Shown here piece after piece: positions 8,669-17,088 of a DNA stretch of 64,000 nucleotides. The notes under the pieces were generated by a model. That model worked only from the letters and a program-made list of their open reading frames with translations. It was not told the DNA's origin and did not search any database. A program made the position numbers and the translations under genes. The stretch is from contig NZ_JAGXBY010000003.1 in the NCBI RefSeq assembly GCF_018310345.1, positions 124,001 through 188,000 of the forward strand, given 5' to 3'. The DNA is from Ornithinibacillus massiliensis. GTDB lineage: Bacteria > Bacillota > Bacilli > Bacillales > Amphibacillaceae. The number at the start of each line of letters is the position of its first letter. The first letter of the stretch is position 1.

Positions 8669-8979
8669 TAAACGACCTTTAAGCCCGTAACACCGATGAT
8701 AATCGCCAGTAAGCTTACGATTCGTATCAAGCTTTTAGATTCTCCAAAAAAAAGCATATTCATTAAAACGACGCCACCCGTTCCAACACCAGTCCAAGTT
8801 GCATAAGCAATACTGGTAGGAAGATAGTTAAAAGAAGCATAAATGAATGCGAAAGAGAGACCAAGACCACCTGCATAAAGAACTGCATTGGCGACATTTC
8901 TTTTTTGACTGAATCGATTCAATCCCCAAACACCAATTAACTCATTCACTGCAGCTAATATAATATATATCCAACCCAT
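8668..8979 (-). CDS. SMR-family multidrug/guanidinium efflux subunit (YkkD/YvdR-like)
   Basis: 103 aa, four membrane helices, small multidrug resistance family. The conserved membrane Glu is in AAVNELIGVWGL, and the PTSIAYATWTGVGT loop is typical. Its start overlaps the stop of the previous SMR gene by one base (TAATG), implying coupled translation of an obligate heterodimer like YkkCD or EbrAB: proton-driven export of small cations. Transcribed with the upstream subunit under the TetR-type operator. The substrate cannot be read from the sequence. Confidence 0.9.
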   Translation of the reverse strand: MGWIYIILAAVNELIGVWGLNRFSQKRNVANAVLYAGGLGLSFAFIYASFNYLPTSIAYATWTGVGTGGVVLMNMLFFGESKSLIRIVSLLAIIIGVTGLKVV

Positions 8980-9320
8980 TATTCTAGCACTCCCTTCGTA
9001 TCGTTTTTATCATCCGATAATTTTAAGCCTATAACCCCTGCAATAATGAGTAGAATAAAGAAGACTTTCGATAAACTAATCTGTTCCTCAAAGATGAAAA
9101 TGTCCATCAAAAATGTTCCAACCGTCCCAAATCCTGCAAAAATTGCATAAACCGTACCCGTAGGTAGTCCTTCACATGCTTTTGCCAAAAAGTGTAAATC
9201 TAATAATATAAATGCAACAATCAATGTCCAATGCCACCAAGTGGATGCCGTATTAAACCCATAAATCCAAACCAACTCAGCTAAGCTCGTTAATCCAACA
9301 TAAATCCAAGATTTATTCAT
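8979..9320 (-). CDS. SMR-family efflux subunit (YkkC/YvdS-like)
   Basis: First gene of the SMR pair, about 113 aa, four helices. The key Glu is in SLAELVWIYGF, and the GLPTGTVYAIFAGFGTVGT motif is present. The C-terminal tail is short and charged. I use the ATG of MNKSWIY, preceded by GGAGAG at 9 nt; an upstream ATG pair at 9333-9338 lacks a ribosome site and almost touches the operator (9343-9359). With the second subunit it should form an asymmetrical efflux dimer. The divergence from its partner is typical of paired SMR genes. Confidence 0.9.
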   Translation of the reverse strand: MNKSWIYVGLTSLAELVWIYGFNTASTWWHWTLIVAFILLDLHFLAKACEGLPTGTVYAIFAGFGTVGTFLMDIFIFEEQISLSKVFFILLIIAGVIGLKLSDDKNDTKGVLE

Positions 9321-9342
9321 TTTAACACTCTCCATCATCCCG

Positions 9343-9359
9343 TGACTGACATTCAGTCA
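9343..9359. promoter_or_regulatory. TetR-type operator upstream of the SMR pair
   Basis: Perfect dyad TGACTGA-CAT-TCAGTCA placed between promoter region and ribosome site. A near-identical dyad lies before the tetR gene (10070-10086), so the neighbouring regulator very probably binds both. Confidence 0.8.
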
Positions 9360-9460
9360 TTTTTCTTTAAAAGAAAATTTCCTTCATAAAAGGAAATAAT
9401 CTATAAGCTTTCCATCAAACCATCAACTAGCATCATACTTCATTGGCGTCATGTTGGCAT

Positions 9461-10051
9461 TTAATTGTTCTGTTCAACCTTTACTCCTAGACCATACATA
9501 GAAAACTCCCACACTTCTTTTTTCTTAATTGCTTCCATATCCTTATCCCCATGTGAATAAAGAAATGTTTGCTCAGCAGCAGATTCGATAAGATCGATAA
9601 GTAATACCGCCGTTTGGTCTGGATCTAAATTTTGACGTAAGGTTCCTGCCTCTTTCGCTTCTCCAAGAAATCTACTCATCCAGGAATAGTACTGTGAATA
9701 TAGTGCTTCCCACTCTTGTAGATAGTCCGTCGAAGCTAAACCAGCATATACGAGTGCGAATATTTGTCGATATTCTTTCGTAACAGAAAAGGCAACATCA
9801 ATTACATCTTTCATTTGCTCAGAGAAAGGATCATTTTTATTTACCTTTTTAATAATTTCACTCAGCGTTTTTTCCACCATAACTTCTGCAATAGATGGGA
9901 CAACAGATAATTTGGAAGAAAAATAAATGTAGAAGGTACCTTGAGCAATACCGGCTTTTTTAACAATATCGGATACTTTCGTTTTTTCTAATCCTTTTTC
10001 TGTAAAAACGTCCATTGCTGCATGTATAATTCGCTCTTTCTTATTATCCAT
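9461..10051 (-). CDS. TetR/AcrR-family repressor of the SMR efflux pair
   Basis: About 196 aa. N-terminal helix-turn-helix: KERIIHAAMDVFTEKGLEKTKVSDIVKKAGIAQGTFYIYFSSK, residues 3-45; the C-terminal ligand domain is not assignable. The start is the ATG with GGAGG 6 nt upstream; a longer frame would begin inside the operator dyad. The same-strand layout tetR - SMR - SMR resembles B. subtilis yvdT-yvdS-yvdR. Likely autoregulated and induced by the efflux substrate. Confidence 0.88.
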   Translation of the reverse strand: MDNKKERIIHAAMDVFTEKGLEKTKVSDIVKKAGIAQGTFYIYFSSKLSVVPSIAEVMVEKTLSEIIKKVNKNDPFSEQMKDVIDVAFSVTKEYRQIFALVYAGLASTDYLQEWEALYSQYYSWMSRFLGEAKEAGTLRQNLDPDQTAVLLIDLIESAAEQTFLYSHGDKDMEAIKKKEVWEFSMYGLGVKVEQNN

Positions 10052-10069
10052 TGACTTCCTCCACGAAAA

Positions 10070-10086
10070 TGACTGATTGTCATTCA
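10070..10086. promoter_or_regulatory. TetR-type operator upstream of the tetR gene
   Basis: TGACTGA-TTG-TCATTCA matches the dyad at 9343-9359 in 13 of 14 arm positions, pointing to autoregulation. Confidence 0.75.
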
Positions 10087-10274
10087 TTATACAGTAATTT
10101 TCAAAAAAGTCAATACGAGTAGCGTGTAAAGGGCGATTTTTCGTTTGACAAACTTTTTAAATCGGAATGTGTTATTTTAAATTTCCGTTACAGTCATTAA
10201 CTATTATATGGATATAAGTATAAATATGCTCTATCGAATCACAATAACATTAACTTCAACTAAGGAGTTCAAAC

Positions 10275-10742
10275 ATGGTATTTATCATTACTTCTATCAT
10301 TATTGCACTAGGAATATTCATTCTCATGCCTAAAAAAATATCCTATATCGAAATGTATACGGCATCATTGTTTTCTATCGTTTTTCAATTATTAACTGAT
10401 ATCTTGTTGGAATTCAACTATAACTTATATGGTTATTTTAATGAGGGGGTAGAATATCGTACATTATGGATTGTTTTTGGTATATATCCTTTATTTACGA
10501 TAATATTCCTTAATTACTTTCCATATGATAAACGGAAAAGCGTAAAAGTGAGTTATATCGTAGCATGGACGATTTTTGCACTTATATACGAATATATAAG
10601 TGTACAAGTAGGAACGTTTTATTATAATTCTTGGAAGCTCCTGTATTCTGCGCTAACTTATCCTATTGTATATTTGGTTATCTATTATAATTTTATCATT
10701 ATTCGTAAATTAATACGGTTATATAAAGAAAAAAACGTATAA
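10275..10742 (+). CDS. CBO0543-like multi-pass membrane protein, unknown function
   Basis: 155 aa, four to five hydrophobic helices, Tyr/Ile-rich, with a central YGYFNEGVEYRTLWIVFGIYP loop typical of the small CBO0543-type membrane proteins of Bacillales. No catalytic motif. AAGGAG lies 8 nt before the ATG. Monocistronic. Lower G+C than its neighbours. Confidence 0.6.
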   Translation: MVFIITSIIIALGIFILMPKKISYIEMYTASLFSIVFQLLTDILLEFNYNLYGYFNEGVEYRTLWIVFGIYPLFTIIFLNYFPYDKRKSVKVSYIVAWTIFALIYEYISVQVGTFYYNSWKLLYSALTYPIVYLVIYYNFIIIRKLIRLYKEKNV

Positions 10743-10770
10743 ACAGAATAAACACATCGAATGCTAAAGA

Positions 10771-10913
10771 GCTCCGGATGTACATTAGATTCCTCACTTT
10801 AGGATAGTATTGGACCCTCTCACGGAATCAACTAGCTACCTAAAACAAATTATCGCCCTCGATGACTTTCTATTCCTGTTACGGGGCGAAACCATACCAA
10901 ATATATCCGGAGC
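10771..10913. repeat. 143-bp inverted-repeat-bounded structured element
   Basis: GCTCCGGAT (10771-10779) and ATCCGGAGC (10905-10913) close a segment holding two further stems: GATTCC/GGAATC (10788/10824) and CGCCC/GGGCG (10854/10884). Together they make a three-way junction. It fills the space between two convergent genes and has no T-run or reading frame. It could be a structured RNA or a small non-autonomous repeat. Confidence 0.5.
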
Positions 10914-10982
10914 ACCCTAGATCTATAAACACTAGTACAGATGATTCATTGCTTGAAACAGTTGGTCCCAACCAACGAATAT

Positions 10983-11408
10983 TTATATAATTTTCTCTCC
11001 TTGTACACCATTAATAGAATAACTAACCGTGATTTCTGCACTTAAGGAATGAGACACCGAACAATATTTATCTTTTGATAATTCTATTGCTCTTATTACT
11101 TTATCCTCAGGAAGATCACCTTCCAGTGAATAGTGAATATTTACTTTAGTAAATTTTTTCGGATGCTCCTCTGCACGGTCTCCCGTAACATTCATTTGAA
11201 AGGAAGTTGGATTTAATCGCATTTTATTCAAAATGGAAATAATATCAATTCCTGTACACCCAGCAACAGCGCTTAATAATAACTCAGTTGGCCTTGGACC
11301 TTTATTTTCTCCACCGACAGTTTCTGCAGCATCCATTTGAATCTCGTGACCAGATGGAGTAAATCCTGTGAAGGACATTTTATCATTCCATTTAATGTTC
11401 ATTTCCAT
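10983..11408 (-). CDS. OsmC/YhfA-family thiol-dependent peroxidase-like protein
   Basis: 141 aa, OsmC fold. The two family cysteines are in AVAGCTGID and KYCSVSHS, the pair that reduces organic hydroperoxides in OsmC/Ohr proteins; the YhfA-like subgroup is less well characterised. I take the ATG with GGAGGG 7 nt upstream, dropping 23 codons of an upstream extension that overlaps the divergent gene's promoter. Single gene, divergent from the nucleotidyltransferase. Confidence 0.88.
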   Translation of the reverse strand: MEMNIKWNDKMSFTGFTPSGHEIQMDAAETVGGENKGPRPTELLLSAVAGCTGIDIISILNKMRLNPTSFQMNVTGDRAEEHPKKFTKVNIHYSLEGDLPEDKVIRAIELSKDKYCSVSHSLSAEITVSYSINGVQGEKII

Positions 11409-11513
11409 AGTAAACCCTCCATTAATTAAAATATCTTCTAACTTAGTTTGCCTAGTTTCTACTATATTTACAACCATTTTGATTGTACCAATTTCTTAGA
11501 TGGAGGATTAAAT

Positions 11514-12296
11514 ATGCAAGAAAAAATATGGACACTACTGAAACAGCTAGAAGAAGAGCACCAAATAAAAACCATATATGCATGCGAAGGAGGAAGTCGT
11601 GCATGGGGAATAGAGTCAGAAATGAGTGATTATGATGTCCGCTTTATATATGTCCATCCAACTAACTACTACTTAAGTATTGACCCAATTGGAACTGGAA
11701 AGAAACGTGATGTCTTGGAGGGAAAAGTACATAATATAGAATTGAGTGGTTGGGAGCTTACAAAGGCATTAAGACTGATTCGCAAATCAAACCCTACTCT
11801 CTACGAATGGATATATTCTCCAATTCGTTACTTTCAATTTTATCCCACCATTAATCCCGTTAGAGATATTTTACCTTTAGCTTTTAATCCAAAATCTTGT
11901 ATTCTACATTACTTTAATATGGCAAGAAAAAATTATTCTAAAGCAAACAAAGAAACCGAAGTGAATATAAAGAACCTCCTGAATATAGTACGCCCCATAC
12001 TTGCCATGAAATGGATAGAGAAGTATCAAGTCTTCCCTCCTGTTAACTTTCAACAACTAGTTGATGAGTTCATTATAGAGGATGACATAAAAATCCTGAT
12101 ACAGACATTGCTAAACAATAAAAGGCAAGGCAATTTAGATGAAACGTTACAAACTACGGTTATCCTACAATTCACACAAAATGAAATGAGCCGAATAGAA
12201 TCAACAAAAGCATCTTTAAATGTTAATCGTATAGATGTAACCGAGCGATTAAACCAAATTTTTCGAGAAACATTAAACGAACTGGAATATACATAA
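11514..12296 (+). CDS. Nucleotidyltransferase of the YcgL/RlaP type
   Basis: 260 aa. The polymerase-beta-type nucleotidyltransferase core shows GGSRAWGIESEMSDYDVRFIYV near residue 25: the G-S motif followed by the DxD metal-binding pair. The remainder is helical. Family members are predicted nucleotidyltransferases (B. subtilis YcgL); the RlaP name links some to RNA repair, but the substrate is unknown. ATG preceded by TGGAGGA. No RNA ligase or partner gene lies beside it. Confidence 0.82.
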   Translation: MQEKIWTLLKQLEEEHQIKTIYACEGGSRAWGIESEMSDYDVRFIYVHPTNYYLSIDPIGTGKKRDVLEGKVHNIELSGWELTKALRLIRKSNPTLYEWIYSPIRYFQFYPTINPVRDILPLAFNPKSCILHYFNMARKNYSKANKETEVNIKNLLNIVRPILAMKWIEKYQVFPPVNFQQLVDEFIIEDDIKILIQTLLNNKRQGNLDETLQTTVILQFTQNEMSRIESTKASLNVNRIDVTERLNQIFRETLNELEYT

Positions 12297-12428
12297 TATT
12301 GTTCAGTATGAAAACTAAACTACCTTTCTTCTTTTCAAACTTCATCCTTTTCTATAAGATAAATGAATAAGGTTATGATCAAGCAAATTACCCTGGATGA
12401 ATATACCGATAAAAAGGAGAATAAATAG

Positions 12429-12806
12429 ATGCAGACACTTCAATATGAGTCAGCGTGGAACAAAACAATTTCTCAACAGGACAGAACCTTAGTTGAGGAA
12501 ACCTTTAAAAAAGCAGCATTGACAGCCGATCCAATTCAGTTCACACCCTTAAGGATTGATTGGAATTATAAAAGAGAATTACTTGTCATCGTAATTGTGC
12601 ATAATACTACAGAATCCGATTATACCTTTAATCAAGAAAAGCTATCCCTAAAGCTACAAGATAGAACATTAGCGGAGCATACGTTTACTATACCTAATCT
12701 GCTAGTGAAAGCTAAAACCAGTATGCCATGGACATTTATATTTCCTGTCGGTAGTTATCAAGAAAACAGTAACATTAAGGACGGAAGATTAGAAATAACT
12801 CGGTAA
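12429..12806 (+). CDS. Single SLAP-domain protein
   Basis: 125 aa, one SLAP domain from end to end (YESAWNKTISQQDR..., RELLVIVIVHNTTESDYTFNQEKL, SMPWTFIFPVGSYQ). In other Bacillales SLAP domains occur in the accessory-Sec S-layer assembly system, usually duplicated with a Sec component; here the domain stands alone with no signal peptide and no secA2/secY2 nearby. AAAGGAG before the ATG. Role unclear. Confidence 0.75.
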   Translation: MQTLQYESAWNKTISQQDRTLVEETFKKAALTADPIQFTPLRIDWNYKRELLVIVIVHNTTESDYTFNQEKLSLKLQDRTLAEHTFTIPNLLVKAKTSMPWTFIFPVGSYQENSNIKDGRLEITR

Positions 12807-12813
12807 AAGCAAA

Positions 12814-12875
12814 AACGCTTTTTCCTAATGAAAGGAAAGAATATGAATCCAGTCCTTCCATTAGGAAAAAGCGTT
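12814..12875. repeat. 23-bp inverted repeat after the SLAP gene
   Basis: AACGCTTTTTCCTAATG..AGGA and its complement pair in 22 of 23 positions around a 16-nt loop. A very stable hairpin but without a following T-run, so either a terminator variant or a small palindromic repeat. Confidence 0.6.
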
Positions 12876-13014
12876 GATTAAGTAATATACATGTGCTATA
12901 CTAAAAAAGTGTCTATTTTTCCATATTTAGTTAAATATATATCCAATTATATTATAACATCACAATTATGGAAAGTCAACAATAATAAAAAAAAGAAGAA
13001 ATGGGGTTGATGGA

Positions 13015-15288
13015 ATGAGTCACGACGCAGAAAGACAGAAAGAGCAAAATCGGGTAGATAAGGTCGTTCAAGAAATCAACATCAAGGAAGAAAAGTTATT
13101 TTCCAAAGCGGGTGGTCTTAAAGAAAGCATCGTTGATTTACGGAAGAACTTCTGGGAAGATGTAACCGTGAATTTAGATGAGCCGGACGATGTAATTGAA
13201 ACGCAAGCCAGTTTAAAACAACAAGCTGAGTTATTAGCTGAACGAGAAAGATCCCATGGCTCTATCGGTAAAGAACTTAAGACGTTAAGGTTACTCAAAG
13301 AATCGCCATATTTTGGACGAATTGATTTCTCTGAAAAGCCAGGAGGTAAAAAGGAGAAAATATATATCGGTATCGCTTCCCTCATGGACCTGGATGATGA
13401 AGAGTTCCTTATTTACGATTGGCGTGCCCCTATTTCTAGTCTATATTATGATTTCTCACCTGGTGCAGCTTATTATGAGACAATGGATGATACGATTGAA
13501 GGAGAAATATCGTTAAAGCGGCAATTCATCATAAGGCAGAGTAAGATTAAAGGAATGTTTGATACAGGGGTAACAATTGGGGATAGCTTACTTCAAGCAG
13601 CTTTAGGTAACAATGCAAGTACCACAATGAAAAGCATCGTTGCTACGATCCAAAGAGAACAAAATAAAATCATTCGGAATGAGCATAGTAAATTACTAAT
13701 TGTGCAAGGTGTAGCAGGAAGTGGAAAAACTTCTGCTGTCCTACAGCGTATTGCTTACCTATTATATCGGTTTAGGGACAGTCTTAATAACGAGAACTTA
13801 TTATTATTTTCACCAAACCCCCTCTTCTCAAGTTACATTGCCAATGTATTACCAGAATTAGGTGAAACCAATATTAGTCAGACTACTTTTTATGACTTTT
13901 TACGTGATGGTATCGAAAAAGATATTAAGATTGAATCGCCTTTTGAACAAATGGAATTTATGCTAACGGATAAAGATACAGCAGAATTATCCATCAGACA
14001 GGTCAATATGAAACTCAAATCGAGTATCGCATATAAGACATTAATAGATGAATATCTTTCTTCCCTAACATCCAGGGGGATTCAATTCCGGAATATAACA
14101 TTTCGTGGTGACATTTTAATCTCTAAAGAGTCTATAGCAGACTACTTTTATTCACTAGATGAATCGATATCCATTCCGAATAAAATGGAACTAGTAGCTA
14201 AATGGCTCCTTCAAGAGATCAAAATTCATCAACAGAAAGAAAAATCGAAGGATTGGGTATTAGAACAAATTGAGTTACTGGATAAGGAAGAATACCTACA
14301 AGCTTACTATGGGAATCAACGCGTTGATGAAGATGATCCTAGCATAGAAGAGGATATATTACGAAATATTGTTGTGAAGAAGCAATTTGCAGGAGTGAAA
14401 AAGCAAATTAAAAAGTATGCTTTTGTTAATACACTAACAACATACCAGCAGCTGTTTATGAATTGGACAACAAGCTTTCTTCCAGATAATTGGGACAAAA
14501 TAAAGGAATTAACAAAGCAATACCTAACGAATAAACATTTAACGTGGGAGGATGCTACACCATATCGTTATTTCCGAGGAAAGCTGTTAGGAGATAAGGA
14601 AAATAGGTCAATCCGCCACTTATTTATTGATGAGGCACAAGATTACTCCGCTTTCCAGTTCTCGTACATGAAAGAAATTTTCCCATATACGCGAATGACC
14701 CTATTAGGAGATATTAATCAAGCTATATACACTTATGCTTCGACAGAAAATCCTTTAGTTCCAGAGTATATCTCCGAAAATCACGAACGGATTGTCCTTA
14801 CGAAAAGCTATCGTTCCACTAAGCAAATTGTTGAGTTCACGAAAAAATTCGCTCCTGGCGGCGATATGATTGAGCCATTTGAAAGAGATGGAGAACCACC
14901 TCAGATCATAGAAAGTCAAGGTGATGTATCAACAAATTTGAAAAAACTCATACAAGACTTGAAGGCAAAAAACTATGAGACCATTGCTGTCATCTGTAAA
15001 ACGCTAAAAGAAAGTAATGAATTATATGAGATGTTAAAGGATAAAGTCTCACTGAAACAAATTAAAGAAGATACTTATTCGTTCGAAAAAGGTATCGTAG
15101 TAGTACCGGTTTATTTAGCAAAAGGAATAGAATTTGATGCTGTAATTATTCCGGATGCTTCAAAGGAGCATTATGACCAGGAATTGGATAGAACACTGTT
15201 TTACACTGCTTGCACCAGAGCAATGCATTCGTTAACCATTTTAACAAAGGGAACACCATGTATCTTCATACAAGAAGCATTAAATTAA
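13015..15288 (+). CDS. helD: HelD, RNA polymerase recycling UvrD-like ATPase
   Basis: 757 aa, near the 774 aa of B. subtilis HelD. An N-terminal coiled coil, which in HelD enters the RNA polymerase secondary channel, is followed by a split superfamily-1 helicase-like ATPase: Walker A QGVAGSGKTSAVLQR near residue 230, Walker B LFIDEAQDYSAFQF near 540, and late motifs around GDINQAIYTY and VPVYLAKGIEFDAVI. HelD removes stalled RNA polymerase from DNA using ATP. RBS GGGGTTGATGGA. Single gene flanked by a hairpin and a terminator. Confidence 0.93.
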   Translation: MSHDAERQKEQNRVDKVVQEINIKEEKLFSKAGGLKESIVDLRKNFWEDVTVNLDEPDDVIETQASLKQQAELLAERERSHGSIGKELKTLRLLKESPYFGRIDFSEKPGGKKEKIYIGIASLMDLDDEEFLIYDWRAPISSLYYDFSPGAAYYETMDDTIEGEISLKRQFIIRQSKIKGMFDTGVTIGDSLLQAALGNNASTTMKSIVATIQREQNKIIRNEHSKLLIVQGVAGSGKTSAVLQRIAYLLYRFRDSLNNENLLLFSPNPLFSSYIANVLPELGETNISQTTFYDFLRDGIEKDIKIESPFEQMEFMLTDKDTAELSIRQVNMKLKSSIAYKTLIDEYLSSLTSRGIQFRNITFRGDILISKESIADYFYSLDESISIPNKMELVAKWLLQEIKIHQQKEKSKDWVLEQIELLDKEEYLQAYYGNQRVDEDDPSIEEDILRNIVVKKQFAGVKKQIKKYAFVNTLTTYQQLFMNWTTSFLPDNWDKIKELTKQYLTNKHLTWEDATPYRYFRGKLLGDKENRSIRHLFIDEAQDYSAFQFSYMKEIFPYTRMTLLGDINQAIYTYASTENPLVPEYISENHERIVLTKSYRSTKQIVEFTKKFAPGGDMIEPFERDGEPPQIIESQGDVSTNLKKLIQDLKAKNYETIAVICKTLKESNELYEMLKDKVSLKQIKEDTYSFEKGIVVVPVYLAKGIEFDAVIIPDASKEHYDQELDRTLFYTACTRAMHSLTILTKGTPCIFIQEALN

Positions 15289-15293
15289 ACAAG

Positions 15294-15334
15294 GAGTATG
15301 TCACCAAACTTTACTTGGTGACATACTCTTTTCA
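15294..15334. terminator. Bidirectional terminator between helD and the AraC-type gene
   Basis: GAGTATGTCACCAA pairs with TTGGTGACATACTC around 7 nt, followed by TTTTC on the plus strand. Confidence 0.9.
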
Positions 15335-15335
15335 T

Positions 15336-16199
15336 TTATTTCTTTTTAATCGGAATCCATATTTCACTATAATACTTGTCTGAGGATGGGTCCCCATTAC
15401 TTAGATAAACTTCCATCTCCGGTCCACCGGAATGTTCATAACCTGTTGAAGGGAACCATTCTGTAAATATTCTTTGCCAAACTTTTGGCATTGCATCTGG
15501 CATCGCACCATGAACGGGGAACACTGCCCAAGTTGCACTTGAAATCTCTCTTTCTATCCAATCAGTTGGAACCACCTCAATATTCTTTTCAGCAGCTATC
15601 AAGTAGGTCATGTTTTCCAATTGATGATCGAAGTCGAGACAAATGCCTAACAAACCTAACTCTCCACAGTTTTTTGCAAGCTCCTCGGAAAATCCATTTG
15701 AATTTGATTCTTCCCAAAATGCAGCAATAGCACGATGATTATCTCCTCCTATTGTCGTTGTATTAATACTTTTTCCCACTACCGTAAATGCCTCTTTTTC
15801 AACAATCTTATACTCCATCTCGACATCTCCCTTTATCTGAATATGGAAAGAAAGCTTAGGATAGGCCTTTAAAGAATGGCTATTCTTCTTAGCCATAGAG
15901 GGACTAATACCATGTATACCTCGGAATGCTTTTGTAAAAGCTTCAGGACTTTCATACCCGTACTTCAAAGCAATATCAATCACTCTAGCATTAGAATTTA
16001 TAAGCTCTTGAGCCGCTTTCGTAATACGTCTATTTCGAATATATTCACTTACAGTAAATCCAGTCAGCATTGTAAACATGCGCTGAAAATGAAACTTAGA
16101 CATATAAGCTATCCTTGCGATATCTTCCATGACTAGTTCGGCTTCAAGATTATCCTCTATATACGCAATACTTTCAACCATTCTTTGTAGCCTCTCCAT
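15336..16199 (-). CDS. AraC-family regulator with GyrI-like effector domain
   Basis: 287 aa. The N-terminal double helix-turn-helix of AraC type (residues 1-105: IEDNLEAELVMEDIARIAYMSKFHFQRMF...VIDIALKYGYESPEAFTKAFRGIHGISPS) is followed by a C-terminal GyrI/Rob-type domain (about 125-287) that binds small hydrophobic cations in relatives such as BmrR/Rob. The start is the ATG with GGGAG upstream; an in-frame GTG lies 6 codons earlier. Regulated genes are unknown and no efflux gene is adjacent. Confidence 0.88.
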   Translation of the reverse strand: MERLQRMVESIAYIEDNLEAELVMEDIARIAYMSKFHFQRMFTMLTGFTVSEYIRNRRITKAAQELINSNARVIDIALKYGYESPEAFTKAFRGIHGISPSMAKKNSHSLKAYPKLSFHIQIKGDVEMEYKIVEKEAFTVVGKSINTTTIGGDNHRAIAAFWEESNSNGFSEELAKNCGELGLLGICLDFDHQLENMTYLIAAEKNIEVVPTDWIEREISSATWAVFPVHGAMPDAMPKVWQRIFTEWFPSTGYEHSGGPEMEVYLSNGDPSSDKYYSEIWIPIKKK

Positions 16200-16269
16200 A
16201 ATCCCTACTCCCTTCACTACTAGTAGTCTATCAGCTTGGAATAGTCGCTTCCTGTCTACCCATGCTCAC

Positions 16270-17010
16270 TTAAGACAGATTGATAAGATCCTTCATCCAA
16301 TTCGTCAAATAATCCTGCTTATATAAATCATCTGGATACTGAACAAAGCCTGTATCCCCTTCTTCATACAAGAACTGGAGGAATTCATTTAAGGCCCCCA
16401 TGTATTCAGAATAGAGGAACTCAAAACTAATGGTTTCTTTCGGCATAAGATTCGTTTTACATACAGTAGGGTTAGTATAATTCATATATGTCCGACAAGG
16501 AATCGGTCTAATTTCATAGGCTATACATTGATTAGTTTCCGTATTCAACATTGGACATGGTGTTAGTGATTTACGATACTTCAATTTAAAATCAGCATCA
16601 TTCGCAAAATCAAGCTTATTATTTTCACTTATTTGGTCCCCATATTTGTCATAATAATGGATGAGATGATTGCGAATTGCTTTTTTTCGCTCTGCTGGAA
16701 AATTCTCTATTGCCTGCTTCATAAATTTGGCTTCCATTTCATTAATAATAATTGGAAAATAACAACAAAATGAACAGCCTAATCGACATGTAGGGGCTAA
16801 TCCAACATGCTTCTCCATATTAGTAATCTCAGAACTTACAACATCTAGTAATTCAGTAAAACTAGATAGAAGCTTTTGTTCTAATTGAACGTCCTTTTCT
16901 GCCCATTTCTCCACAATAGAATAAAACTTTTCTTCATCTACTTCATATTCATTTGTTAACTGATTACATTTTTCTTGAATTTCTTCAAGAGCTAAATATT
17001 GATTTGTCAT
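16270..17010 (-). CDS. YkgJ-type cysteine-cluster protein
   Basis: About 246 aa. The central cysteine set CRLGCSFCC, CPML...CIAYEIRPIPCRTY is the Zn/Fe-S-chelating YkgJ-type signature; flanks are helical and hydrophilic. Biochemical role is unknown for the family. ATG with GGGAG 8 nt upstream chosen over a GTG/ATG nine codons earlier. No operon partner. Confidence 0.75.
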   Translation of the reverse strand: MTNQYLALEEIQEKCNQLTNEYEVDEEKFYSIVEKWAEKDVQLEQKLLSSFTELLDVVSSEITNMEKHVGLAPTCRLGCSFCCYFPIIINEMEAKFMKQAIENFPAERKKAIRNHLIHYYDKYGDQISENNKLDFANDADFKLKYRKSLTPCPMLNTETNQCIAYEIRPIPCRTYMNYTNPTVCKTNLMPKETISFEFLYSEYMGALNEFLQFLYEEGDTGFVQYPDDLYKQDYLTNWMKDLINLS

Positions 17011-17088
17011 AACTAATCTCCCATAAATTTCTACCATACATTCTACCTTAAACCACTCTCAATTACTATCCGTTAATTGTAAACTGTT

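Noticed and set aside
10771..10913. Third copy of the 290-bp palindromic repeat
   Set aside because: It shares the GCTCCGGA end but the interior cannot be aligned and the outer arms are missing.
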